Shown here: in pieces, positions 53,874-64,000 of the stretch
Layout of the letters: each line of letters starts with the position of its first letter
Position numbering within the stretch: the stretch's first letter is position 1
NCBI GenBank assembly: GCA_035041965.1
Contig: JAPYMA010000216.1
Span: 186,001-250,000 of the forward strand
From: Anisakis pegreffii
Lineage: Eukaryota > Nematoda > Chromadorea > Rhabditida > Anisakidae
Length of the DNA: 64,000 nucleotides
Reading direction: 5' to 3'
Notes under the pieces: generated by a model
Told to the model about the DNA's origin: nothing
Seen by the model: the letters and a program-made list of their open reading frames with translations, nothing else
Databases searched by the model: none
Position numbers and translations under genes: made by a program

Positions 53874-56800
53874 TTATCGTGGTCCCATCGGAAGCATTGA
53901 GCCAGTTGCGTTGATTGTTGTGGCCACTGCAGATGGTGCTGGCGCTGTGGCGGCGTTATGCAACTCACAAAATGCATTCTCCAGACACTGTCGTAAGTCG
54001 AGAAATGACACCACCAGTACGTTGTCACCATCTCTTGAAACCAGTTGAATCTTTTCACTTACGCCTGCGTCCAACTGAAAACAAACCACATATTTTCCAT
54101 AAACAATAATGTAAAATTATATGTGATTCACTTACCTTATTAAGGCACGAAATAATATGCGCCATATCAATCCACGGCTTGCCAGCCTCAGTGACCTGAT
54201 GAAAAAGATAATCACGAAACAGTTTCAGCAAATAACGGTCACCGGTCTCACTCCATGACATGTCCATTTGGAATCTGAAACATTATTCCGAATATATCAC
54301 TCTGTTCTCATACATCACCTAACACATAAACATGTTCACATTTTCCAAGAATCAAAATTCACAAATACTTTTTTCATATTTAAAGGAACACTACTACTAT
54401 TACATTAAGCCAACTTGCGAAATGAATAACAATTGTCAGAATGATAAAAATATTTTAAAACAATACTCAACATGACACCAAAAACAAATAAAAACAATAA
54501 TAAAAACAATCAAAAAAACTAACTGTGGTCTCTCGATAATGGTATTAAGTTTGCATAATAAACGAAACAATCTTCCGTTCTCTAATTCCTTCGATAATTC
54601 GTTTTCTAATAGGTCGTTTTTCATTTGTGCGGATTCCAACTGCGCATAGAAACGTGCCCCAATCATCGGCATTACCTCGTTGATCGAGCGATTTCGATTG
54701 CCTTGTGCTGACGCACTCAATAACAAACTAAAAGAATTCACGAGTTAACTTTATTATTCATTAACACCATTCCTTTCAACATTACCATTACCACACTATT
54801 ATTGTAATTGAGAATTCTTCTATTATTTGTACAAATTCTCTAATGACATCACCATTTTAATCATGATTCTTTCATTAGGTTTCTAAATAAATGCACGGAA
54901 CATTATTTTTCATTACCAATAGAGAACAAAAAAGGCTCGAATAAGTAAGACAATACGATGATATTCACTAAAACTTAGATGTTTCTCATAAAATGAGAAA
55001 GCTCTCACAAAAAAATTCAAGTTAATTGAATGAGCAAAATTAACGAAAAGAATCCTACGTGATGATGTTTTTCATATCGGTGGTATAATGCTGTGCAATA
55101 ACAGCCAAACTCGACGACCAATTTTCACGTCTTGCCGCATGCAACGATCCCATTGCCAACGCCACTATTACACGACCCAAACCACACAAATCTTCCTGCT
55201 AAACAACACATGCAGCCTTTTGCCTTCATTTCAAAAACCAAACAAAAATTGCACAATCCTAAAAATGCCCTAATTTCTTTCCGTTACCGATAGAGGACAA
55301 AAAAATTTCAATAATTAAGACTATGCGCTACATGTCGCTGATGCACCATACCGTTCATGTAAATTCTACCGACTCTCATGTCATTCAGTTTCGTCGTCTG
55401 TCACATCAAAGGACAATATGAACGCATGCAAACAAGAGCCGAATAAATGAAGAACCTGTTGATGTTGGATAGAATTGTGACCATTTTCAGGAGTGATCAC
55501 ATCCAGAATACCGCATGAACTCAACATCAACCTGAATTTCAACTACTTACGATGCTCCGCTGTTGAAGTTCAATTTCAATTCGAACTGTCCAGTGAAACA
55601 ATACAGAAATACACTAAGTAAATTTTTAAAAAAAAGAATTAAACTGAATCAAAACTGACTTCGTTTTACTGAAGAGGATAATTTTGCTGGGATCGACTGT
55701 TCGTGCGGCCATACCACTCGAATGAATTGCACGTAATGCTGATGACAACTGCACTATATACGTCCATATCAACGATTCCAGCAAACCACCATTTCCCATT
55801 CCTAAAAACAATAATATATCGAATTCATAGATGCTGTTAGTTGATACCAATATCGATGAGAAGTTTGACGATAGTAACATTTCGTGACATTCATCACAGA
55901 AAAATTAAAATTTAAAAAATGATAGAGCAAAAAGACAAAACTCGACGGACAAGTCACAATCACTGAGCTCATCTATTCAAAGATGACCAATTTAATTTAT
56001 TTGCATTTTATCACTGCTTGAAGTTTGATAAAAACCGAACAGTACAAAGGAAATATTTGAATTCTCATAAAACAGCAACGCTTCCATCGCAGAATTCACT
56101 TTTGATTGAAATTCCAAAATAATCCTCAATTGTTGTGGAATACAATCAGAACCACCGACTAACCGTCCATATAAGTTGCAGAAATACCATTCACGCGATT
56201 ACTCAAATGTCGTGATTTTAGCGTTTCAGAGAGAGGATGAAAATCATACACGAATATTAACGCTGAAATTCAAATTTCTCATTGCAGTTTACAAACAATG
56301 AAATTGTCAATTCGTCCAGGTAAAATGCCCAACTAAACTTCAGTATTTCAAATAGTTCATCGAATACGACACACAAAAACAAAGTTGAACTGTCACAATT
56401 ATCAATGAAAACTAACAATGATCACCAAACTGTCTCGTCGTGAAAACCTCTCTTAACTGTACCACATTTGCGTGAATTAACTTCTTCCAATTATCGGCCA
56501 GATTCAGTTGTTTCGGTGAGTTGATACGATAATCTGCAAGCACACTGATTCTTTCGCATTACACAACTAATCACACAATCCTATTTCCAAATACACTCTC
56601 AGTTCATTTAGCAAAGCAACAAAATTTCCAATGCACTCACTGTGTATTCGTCTCAGACAATACGGCATTCCATCACGAATACTCGTCGCCTTGTAAACGG
56701 TTGTTGTATATGGCGAGAATACACCCCTCTCAACGTGTGCACCACCCAAACTCGACATTTTCATTGGTTCAAATGGCACTAAATTCTGGAAGTGTTCCAC

Positions 56801-58641
56801 CGCTTGCGGCAAGTCCACATATACTGACGGATCAGCACGACACTGCACGGCCAGCTGACGTCGCAACAATTCCTTCAACAAAACAAAAAACAATTTCTGA
56901 AAATTCTTTCAACGAACACCCTTTTTTTAAAGGTGCACGTCTACAGTTTGACGATATCACTCAAAAGAACGGATATGAATCAAACATTTTATGCACTGAT
57001 AAGAAAAACGCAAACCATTTTGAGTTCAGGTGATGTGAAAAAGGATTGTGATGATGATCCTTTCGGTTTGTATTTACCAATATGTGGTAATGGACCTTGG
57101 TACGCGAAACAGCCTGGTGTTGTCTAAATTTTTAACCATTCAGAACCAATTCATTATCCAATTATGAGCAGACGACTGAATTTTTGAAGAAGAACAAATT
57201 AAGCAGTTATCAATTGTCAATAGGAAACCAATTTATTGGAACAAAATTACTGTAAACGTACCACTGCTATGCGGTTGTCAGCCTGTGGCTCTTCTCTCGT
57301 TGTTTGTTGTTGTTGTGGCTGTTGCGGCTGATCCTGAGGTGCACTTCCAGCTTGCTGTTGGAAAAAATATACGGTTCCACCGTAGTTTTCCTGCTGAAAT
57401 GCATTCATTTATTCCATTTTCAAGTGCTTCTCGGCGAGTATTTATATCAGTCACAATGTTTTGCATACGTACTGCATGAATTCATAATGTGTTTCAGTAC
57501 ATTCACGGCTCAAGAAATTTTTTTCGCAGACCATTCAACATCCACGCAATGTTTGAATCTATTCACATTCGACTGGTTGTATGATTGAGCATAACATCAC
57601 TTACATAAGCATTCACTTAACGCTTTCTCAAGATATGATTACGTGAAGATTGATGAAACGACGAAAAAAAGTGTGAATAAATAAATTCTAACAGTATATC
57701 CAGACGCAGAATTTGCATCACCCAGATGGCCACTGGCACGTAATGGATCGTGCATTGCTACTGATGTGGGACCTAACATTTGTGATGTTGTGCCAGCTGA
57801 AAACTGATTCAGTCCTAATAGGTTTTGTCATCAGCATAACCTGATCGGTTGATTTGCATAACTTCACGAATTTTCGAACAAGAGCATAGAAAAAATAATA
57901 AGAGCATTACGAACATGAGCATAATCGAAATCGATAAGAGCATTAGAAACGATGCTGATAACAATACAAAAACAATTGACCATAACTGAGTGGTCGTTGA
58001 GATGAAGAAGGCATCGAGAAAGGAGCCACCGAAATTGGCGGATTTAAATCCTTATCATCGCCAAGTCCCATTTGCGCGAATGATGCCATAAGACCGGGCA
58101 CCTGAATCACAGTGACTCAGAACAACGAAAATTTTACTGATACCAACAAAAGTTGTAGAAACTTGCAATGTTTGGTATCACAACTGATAAAACGAATGAA
58201 ACAAAATGATCACTAGTTGAGCGATGGAATGATCACGTTTGTAATGAATGAACGTACCGTTGAGGGCGGCATTCCAGCTTGACTACTAAGGCCATATGGA
58301 GCGTTTGCAGTTTGTGGCTGAGACAGTGCTGAAAAGAAGATCTGTTCGACATCCAAAGGGGAAGAATTTATGGGCAGAACAACGACTATTTGAAAACTTG
58401 CATTGTTTGGAAATAATTTTTGAAGCTTTCATCAGTTTTGATGGATTATCGTAAATTCTTTATGAAAAGGAAACGAACGAGATATCTAAACACTAACGGG
58501 TATTCCATGATGAATGGCGAGGCAAAGGTGGTTGAAGGTACTGTGCTAACCGTGAACCAGCAGGGACTGTGCCCACTGAACTGTTTGCATGATCACAGTT
58601 GCCGAAAATATCTGATGCCGTCGTATTTCCACTCTGCATTC
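53874..58641 (-). CDS. PAN3: PAN3, regulatory subunit of the PAN2-PAN3 deadenylase (5' end incomplete)
   Basis: Exons in transcription order: 58558-58641, 58258-58328, 57981-58101, 57693-57796, 57262-57393, 57016-57123, 56641-56872, 56417-56533, 56164-56262, 55660-55801, 55456-55531, 55059-55195, 54524-54727, 54136-54274, 53874-54074. Phases agree, giving 654 residues. The N-terminal part is Ser/Pro/Gln-rich with [13 protein letters not shown] (human ENVGGTTYFY). The helix [19 protein letters not shown] precedes the pseudokinase ([48 protein letters not shown]). Next come the coiled coil ([33 protein letters not shown]) and the C-terminal knob ([21 protein letters not shown] onward). PAN3 dimers bind poly(A)-binding protein and RNA and activate the PAN2 nuclease, which trims long poly(A) tails. 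About 20 extra Ala/Pro-rich residues follow the knob. The first exon needs a preceding exon ending in phase 1, so the N-terminus lies further up. Confidence 0.95.
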
Positions 58642-60294
58642 CTTAAAACAAGAAAAAAAACTCAATCGCGACAAAATACTTTTAACATCCCACAAAATTA
58701 CGTCCAATTAAGTTGAAAAGGAACTCGTTGAGACATAAACAAACAATTCACATTAAAGAATGCAGCTAAACTATTCCTGCGAACGTCATCAAATCCTACT
58801 CAAACTAAATTTCAATGGCTAAGAGGCTCTCAATTCGGTACGTAAAGAATAAAAACAAAATCAAGTAAAAGCAGTTAAACGCATACAATCATCAAAATTA
58901 TCTCCACAGATTACCTCCCGGCTTGAGGTGAACAATTTTTGCTAGAAGTATCACAAAATTAACAACAACAATCTCCACTTGAGTAAATAAACGTCAGTCG
59001 TCACGCGACGTCATGAATGAACCAAACATCACTTTATAATAGGAGTATGTGTATGTGTATGTGTGCAATGTGCCTCGAAAACAACACTTATTTCTTGTCA
59101 CACTTCTCATGAATTCAGTACGTCCGCCTTATGCCACCGAAGACGCTAGCCTGTCTGCACTCTGCCCTCTTATAACAGAAAAATACCAGCGGAAATCGAG
59201 ATTTCATTTCATGTATGCTCAGAAATGTGAATTTCTTACCCATTGAGCAGAAATGAATCCGGGCAATTCATATACCCTTCTGTAGCGCATGCCCACGAGA
59301 ATAAAATATGACTGACAGATTTGCCATCAGTTAAAATATGTCCGAGATTTTCGATTTCGCTTTATGTGCAAAAATTCAACGAATAATTTCAATAGCTACC
59401 CACCCGACAGGGAAAATCTAAAACCGCACAAATCGCTTTCTCTGAACTCATACACTGATGTTCCTTAAATTCTTTCCCGGATATCCATCGACACAAAACA
59501 TTCACACATCCATTTTCAAATGACAGGAAAGAGGCCGATCTGTTTACTAGACAGGTTCCCATCTCTGTTTCGCAAAACAGCTGCCGGCCTGAATAATACC
59601 TCCCGATCGGCTCCGGCTAGGAAAAAACAGACAGTCTGCACCGAAAAGTGCAGCAACTTGCAGGTTGCTACCAAAATCAGACTGGTGAAGTGATTACGCC
59701 CTTCGAGACTGGCTGAAAGGCCCAAATTCAGCACAAAACTTTCACCCCTCGAACACAGACAATGGCACTTAAACTTCCGTTATCCCGATCCAATGGTATC
59801 ATAAGAAAGAGCTATAACTTTAGCTCTTCCGTCAAAACTTAACAACACGTTAACGCTTTATACACCCTCATTTCTCAGAAAGACTAGAGAGAGTTTCATA
59901 CATTAAATAGATTATTATCTCATTACAAATCATCACAAGTGCCGTACGATGACACCTTATTTATCACAAATTTTTTTCAGATTTCTTCAGCTCGCAGTTT
60001 TTTTTTTCTTCATTCCCGTCCTTTGTAAGTTGTTCTCTTCTTCTTTCCACCCGCGTTATCCAGTTTTGATTAATTAACTTCCAACTGATATCGATTACCC
60101 CTGAAAATTCACTCGAACAGATATTTTTCAAAATAATCATGTTCTGTAAACTGTGCTATATCAACCTATCTCATATTGAATCCCGTCCAATCCGCTGGAT
60201 TCATATCCCTGTTATCCCCTCTGAATTCAGTCACTGTGAACTTGATCAGCGGATCTTGGTCTGTACTGTCTGAGCTGTTCCGTATTCAATTCTC
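58642..60294. other. PAN3 5' intron sequence, no exon recognised
   Basis: The only notable stretch is 59,516-59,734. It has higher GC than its surroundings, an open minus-strand frame and a nearby acceptor (GGCCTTTCAG), but it has no PAN3-like sequence. It may be old repeat DNA. Confidence 0.4.
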
Positions 60295-60424
60295 AGCACC
60301 GTAAGCCTCCAAAACCTAAAGCTAGACATAAAACAAAATTCAAAAACAAGATTTCAAATACAGGACTCGAACCTTGACCTACCACTCCAGAGTGCAGATC
60401 ACTACCACTATGCTACGACGCACC
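60295..60424 (-). mobile_element. tRNA-like SINE-type repeat, copy A
   Basis: On the minus strand a Pol III-like box A (TAGCATAGTGG, 60405-60415) and box B (GGTTCGAGTCC, 60363-60373) lie about 40 bases apart, as in tRNA genes. A body follows that is shared with the other copies. The anticodon arm is not a normal tRNA arm, so this is tRNA-derived rather than a tRNA gene. Confidence 0.65.
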
Positions 60425-60540
60425 CATCACTGAAACTATCTACAAAATAGACAAAAATGCATACTGAAAAAATTGCCAACCTGTCTTCCTTCTTTTTATT
60501 TTCCAATTTCAAAATATAGAGGGTGGGAATATTTTTCAGG

Positions 60541-60678
60541 ATAAACCATAAGCCTTTAAAAACTCAAAGACCCGAAATAAAATTGAAGAACAAAAGGCCA
60601 AAAGTTTCAAAAGTAAGATTCGAACCTTCGTGTTCCGTGCAAAAGCTGAGAGATTTCCCACTACGCCACGACGTATCC
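60541..60678 (-). mobile_element. tRNA-like SINE-type repeat, copy B
   Basis: Box A is TGGCGTAGTGG (60658-60668) and box B is GGTTCGAATCT (60616-60626). The body contains the shared TTTTGAAACTTT and ATTTTATTT blocks. Confidence 0.65.
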
Positions 60679-60900
60679 AACACATCCTCTTCCCACGCGT
60701 TAGACATGAATGTTTTTTGAAAATATTTCCATCTATTCTCTTTCTGTTCCATTCGAATTTCACAATTCTTGACTAAAATTGCCAGTTGCCAACCTAAAAG
60801 TGCAACATGACACACAATACCTAGCAATTACATGCATTATCACTTGAAATAATGATAACTGGTTAAAAGATAGCGGAGAAAAGAGAAGGTTTATATCAAC

Positions 60901-60926
60901 CTGAACGACCATAAAAAGTCGTTCAG
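60901..60926. repeat. Short hairpin between repeat copies B and C
   Basis: CTGAACGAC and GTCGTTCAG flank an 8-nt loop. It lies in the roughly 200-base segment that breaks the otherwise regular spacing of the tRNA-like repeats. Confidence 0.6.
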
Positions 60927-60992
60927 TTGAATCAATCAGCCCGGCCTTGCATGTTCTCCTTCTCCTCTCTTTTGGCGGATTATTATTTCCTA

Positions 60993-61138
60993 AAATACAC
61001 CGTAAGACTCTAAAAACCAAAAACTGAATCGAAAGTAAAATTCAGAGACAAAATGACGAGAGTTTCAAAACCTGGATCCGAACCTCCGCTCGCCATTCGA
61101 CAGTGCAAACCACTGCCACTAGGCTACAGCGCACCTAC
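60993..61138 (-). mobile_element. tRNA-like SINE-type repeat, copy C
   Basis: Box A is TAGCCTAGTGG (61116-61126) and box B is GGTTCGGATCC (61074-61084). The body has TTTTGAAACTCTCG and ends in AGTCTTACGGTGTATT, close to copies A and D. Confidence 0.7.
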
Positions 61139-61253
61139 AACGTTCCGTTGTTATGTAGTTGACAAAGATGGATTCTGAAAAAAATGTCAGCTTTCCCTTT
61201 CTTTCTCCATTTTCTCCAATTTCCGCGAAGGATGACATGCTATCAGTTTTCAG

Positions 61254-61398
61254 AATATACCATAAGACTCCTAAACCTGAAGTTTGACTCCGAATATTAT
61301 CCACAAATAAAATGTCAAAAGTTTCAAAACAGTGGTCAGAGCCCTTGCATTCTATGCGAAAAGCCACACCACTACCACTACGCTACAACGTACCTACA
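61254..61398 (-). mobile_element. tRNA-like SINE-type repeat, copy D
   Basis: Box A is intact (TAGCGTAGTGG, 61375-61385), but box B is decayed (GGCTCTGACC, 61334-61343). The body block TTTTGAAACTTTTGACA and the AGTCTTATGGTATATT end are shared. Confidence 0.65.
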
Positions 61399-61519
61399 AC
61401 CTCAACTTGATATGTGGTAGACAAAAATGGATTTGGAAAATATGCCACCTTCCCTCCCTCCTCCATTTTTCTTAATTTTTGCAATATGCCAAGGACAGCG
61501 TATTATTATTATTCCCAAG

Positions 61520-61666
61520 AATACACTGAAAAAACTTTAAAAACCAGAAACTGAATCTGAAATAAAATTCAAAGAAAAAACGACAGAAGCTCCAACTTGG
61601 GATTCGAACCTTTGCTCGCCCTCTGAGAATGTAGATCACTACCACCATGTTACATCAGCGATCACC
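61520..61666 (-). mobile_element. tRNA-like SINE-type repeat, copy E
   Basis: Box B is canonical (GGTTCGAATCC, 61600-61610) and box A weaker (TAACATGGTGG, 61642-61652). The body carries GAATTTTATTTCAGATTCAG and the CAGTGTATT end. It is the outermost copy, nearest the 5' end of PAN3. Confidence 0.65.
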
Positions 61667-62108
61667 ACGTTTGCCGAAATAGACAATCATGTATTCCGAT
61701 AAAAAAGTCATCCTTTTCCTCCTTCGTCCTGTCGCAGTTCTAGAATTTTAACTAAAAATTAGTAAAAATACATATAGTACGGTTTGAACGCGCTATGGGA
61801 AAAATGCATAAATGAAACGGAATAAAATTTAGCAATCTGAACTCAAAAGTAGTTTTTCTTCTCCTCTCAATCGCGCACTTTTCACAAAAAAGTGCATTCA
61901 ACGGATCTTTAACACCGATTAAGAAACAAACCAAGAGGCATATCTGCCGCAGATGGATCGCTTACAGTTGTCTGAAGATTCAATTTGAACGATAAATTCA
62001 AGAAAGATCAAATAAAACATAAAAAGAATAGAAGGTTAAGTGACCATAAAAGAAAAGTGACCATAAAAAGAAGTGAAAAGTGACCATAAAACTACCCATA
62101 ATACTTAC

Positions 62109-62228
62109 CGGAGGTGAAGGTCTTCGCGGTAGGATAGGTGGTCGAAATGTCGGAGGTTTGGGCTGAGCTGGTGGTGCACTGCGCCGGATCGCAACTGGAA
62201 TTCCTACCCGATCGATTTGCTCCTCAGT
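62109..62228 (-). CDS. Candidate 5' exon of PAN3 (proline-rich)
   Basis: A 40-codon open segment between TTCAG and a strong donor (CCG/GTAAGT). It encodes a Pro/Arg-rich stretch (APPAQPKPPTFRPPILPRRP). The composition fits the disordered N-terminus of PAN3. The phase (0) does not join directly to the exon at 58641 (which needs phase 1), so at least one exon is missing between them. Confidence 0.45.
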
Positions 62229-62654
62229 CTGAACCTCCTTTCAATAATTCAAGAATCTTACCGATGGCTCGTTGGTACATGAAATATTGGCATGCCCATA
62301 TGAGATGTTTCTTGATTCAGCGCAACTATATCACTGTGAAAGAAATTTTGGATTCAAAATTTAATTCGGACTCAATTACTGATCGAAGTTAGAATAAACT
62401 GAGACTGTAGTTCAGCTCTAAAGTTTCTCTCTTTGGTCACTGCTTCTAATTAGGAGGCTAAAGGTTCAAAGAGATCTTCGGAATGTTAACGAAATCTCTG
62501 AATACATAAATCATTACAGAGAACATTGGTTATATTTCGATAAATTATCAATCACAATAATGAATCTCTCCTTAGGGAAACACATTCCGTTAAGTACATC
62601 ACGAGATAACAATAAATGAACAAATGAAATAATAAAAGTTTTCGAATTGTTCAC

Positions 62655-62805
62655 CTGAAGAAATGACGTCTTGAGAGGTTGATACTGCTGACGTGAGCGA
62701 TCTTCGCTTCATTACGGTACAAATTCCATCCCAGCGATATGTTTCCATTCTGATAACCTCGACTATCCATAAGTCTCGATCCTCGCGTCGTTTGTTGTTC
62801 CATTC
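62655..62805 (-). CDS. Candidate first exon of the PAN3 transcript
   Basis: AGCTTTCAG is followed after two bases by ATG, and a frame of about 49 codons (MEQQTTRGSRLMDSRGYQ...) runs to a GT donor (CAG/GTGAAC). An acceptor this close to an ATG suggests spliced-leader addition. A second frame through the same segment is also open, and neither joins the 62.1-kb exon in phase, so this is tentative. Confidence 0.35.
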
Positions 62806-63290
62806 CTGAAAGCTGATTTGCTAGAAACGAAGTGGTAGATCGCGATAAATGAAACACTGATTGCATCCGAAATACTCAGTCGCACGATTAGCAGAATCGT
62901 ACTACTGAGTGTTCGGTTGAACGATTATTGGAGCATTTTTTGTTACATGAGAACGATCGAAAGTAAATGAGCGAATGAATGAATGACCTGTCAAACTGGT
63001 TCGATGATCAATCGAATTTCGCGAATCCAGAGCCCAGTGTCCCTCAGCCATCCACCGTCCCCGATCCACGCGATCTGAAATCAAACAGATTAGATTTTGA
63101 AAAGAAAAATCGGACAAATGAAACAGGAAGTGTAATGAAATACGTCCACGACGGTTTGGTGACTGGTCGTGGACGAAAAAATGAATAACGGTTAGATCCG
63201 ATGGCTTACCACACCATCGGAACTCGTCCAACGGCGTTGGATGCAAAAAATCGCCGCTGGATAATAAAATAAATGAAACAATAAAAAAAC
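62806..63290. other. Upstream flank of the PAN3 transcript
   Basis: Moderately GC-rich. A 69-residue plus-strand frame (62979-63188) and a long minus-strand frame overlap here; neither has a recognisable domain or splice context. It may hold a promoter. Confidence 0.35.
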
Positions 63291-63409
63291 AACACCCCCA
63301 ACCCCATCCCCCCTCCCCCCACCTCTCCCCACCCCTCCCCTCCCCCCTCCCCAACCCCCTCCCCACCCCCCCCCTCCCCCCACCCCTCCCCCTCCCCACC
63401 CCAACCCCG
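63291..63409. repeat. C-rich low-complexity tract
   Basis: An almost uninterrupted run of CCCC blocks separated by T or A. The minus strand therefore has many G runs capable of forming quadruplexes. The Gly/Arg-rich minus-strand frame across it is an artefact of this tract. Confidence 0.95.
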
Positions 63410-63420
63410 AATCCTAAACT

Positions 63421-63473
63421 AGTTCATTCCTCAATCCTCTCAGAGAACACTCCAGAGGATTGAGGAATGAACT
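63421..63473. repeat. Perfect 20-bp inverted repeat (hairpin)
   Basis: AGTTCATTCCTCAATCCTCT at 63421-63440 is followed after 13 bases by its exact reverse complement at 63454-63473. It starts directly after the C-rich tract. Confidence 0.9.
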
Positions 63474-63595
63474 TATCCGGCGGTGGCCCACCCATCCCAA
63501 CCCCGCCACCGCCTCTAAAACGTAGGAACAATAACAACTTAACTGAATGTCATGACTGATTCAATCCACTGATCCAAATTTTCAACTACTTCACA

Positions 63596-63778
63596 GTAGT
63601 GATGGCATCCGACGAAAGTTCGGTCGGAAAAATTCGAAAAACTTCGATCAACATTCCGATATCCCGATTCCGACCGGAGAATTGTGAATCTCGGTCGGAA
63701 TTCAGGACACCGGAATGTGAAAAATCAATTCGGTTGGATTCCGACCGAACTGATATTTCGCTCGGATACCATCACTAC
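63596..63778. mobile_element. Foldback/MITE-like element
   Basis: The terminal inverted repeats GTAGTGATGGCATCCGA and, at the right end, TCGGATACCATCACTAC match except for one base. Inside, the motif TTCGGTCGGAA or its inverse TTCCGACCGAA occurs about five times in both orientations. The length is about 183 bp with no coding capacity. No clear target-site duplication is visible. Confidence 0.65.
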
Positions 63779-64000
63779 CGACTCACCCTGTATCAAAATG
63801 TTTATCCAAAAATCCCTATAATCTCTTCAGAAAAATTTCCTCAACTCCATCTGACTATGGGAATACATCACAATTTTTAGTACATTCCAGGACATTGGTC
63901 AACTCATCACAACCCCGTCATCGCCTCTTAACTCTCAAAGAGACCAACACCAATTGTTTCTAATTTCCATTGGGGGTTGATCTTTTCTGTATCTGTTCAT

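Noticed and set aside
56701..57588. Plus-strand frames opposite PAN3 exons
   Set aside because: The minus strand encodes recognisable PAN3 sequence with matching splice sites, so these are shadows.
60360..60425. A functional tRNA gene
   Set aside because: Box A and box B are present, but the acceptor and anticodon arms do not form a standard cloverleaf, and four similar degenerate copies follow. It is a tRNA-derived repeat.
62979..63188. Plus-strand frame of 69 residues with a polar, protein-like composition
   Set aside because: There is no acceptor near the ATG, no domain and no joining exon. It overlaps the presumed promoter side of PAN3. Kept only as something to test.
62902..63404. Long minus-strand frames rich in Gly, Arg and Trp
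   Set aside because: The Gly/Arg part is simply the translation of the C-rich tract read on the other strand. The rest has no domain or splice context.

Overview
The window is nuclear DNA of a nematode, or an animal very like one. It is AT-rich, its genes are split into many 60-300 base exons with GT...AG introns, and three genes have a splice acceptor only 4-15 bases before the ATG, as expected for spliced-leader trans-splicing. The conserved genes are animal housekeeping genes. The species cannot be named from the sequence; a parasitic nematode with large introns is the best guess.

Layout. 1-3490: a GC-rich tandem repeat at the left end, then non-coding DNA. 3498-7813 (+): a five-exon gene for a single-pass membrane protein that I do not recognise. 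7.8-30.2 kb: about 22 kb with almost no recognisable genes. It holds one good candidate for a tiny secreted cysteine-containing peptide (11.1-11.3 kb, minus), two weak signal-peptide exons, one orphan exon and several foldback repeats. 30192-36141 (+): a complete 18-exon cullin-2 gene, predicted 800 residues, with every splice phase consistent. 38.8-62.8 kb (minus): three genes in one direction. In transcription order they are PAN3 (poly(A) deadenylase subunit), an SMG5/SMG7-type nonsense-mediated decay factor, and a cytoplasmic protein tyrosine phosphatase with a long Lys/Ser/Glu-rich tail. Cullin-2 and the phosphatase gene converge around 37.7-38.3 kb. 60.3-61.7 kb: inside the 5' part of PAN3 lie five copies of a tRNA-like, SINE-like element on the PAN3 coding strand. 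63.3-64 kb: a C-rich tract, a perfect hairpin and a foldback element.

How the genes fit together. PAN3 and the SMG protein both act in mRNA decay (deadenylation and NMD). The SMG stop, a minus-strand AATAAA and the first visible phosphatase exon lie within about 340 bases, as in nematode operons. Cullin-2 scaffolds an elongin-based ubiquitin ligase and is unrelated to the minus-strand cluster. The most unusual items are the tRNA-like repeat array, a 60-nt hairpin that pairs fully only in the minus-strand RNA inside the presumed PAN3 3' UTR, and several perfect short foldbacks in the gene-poor part.
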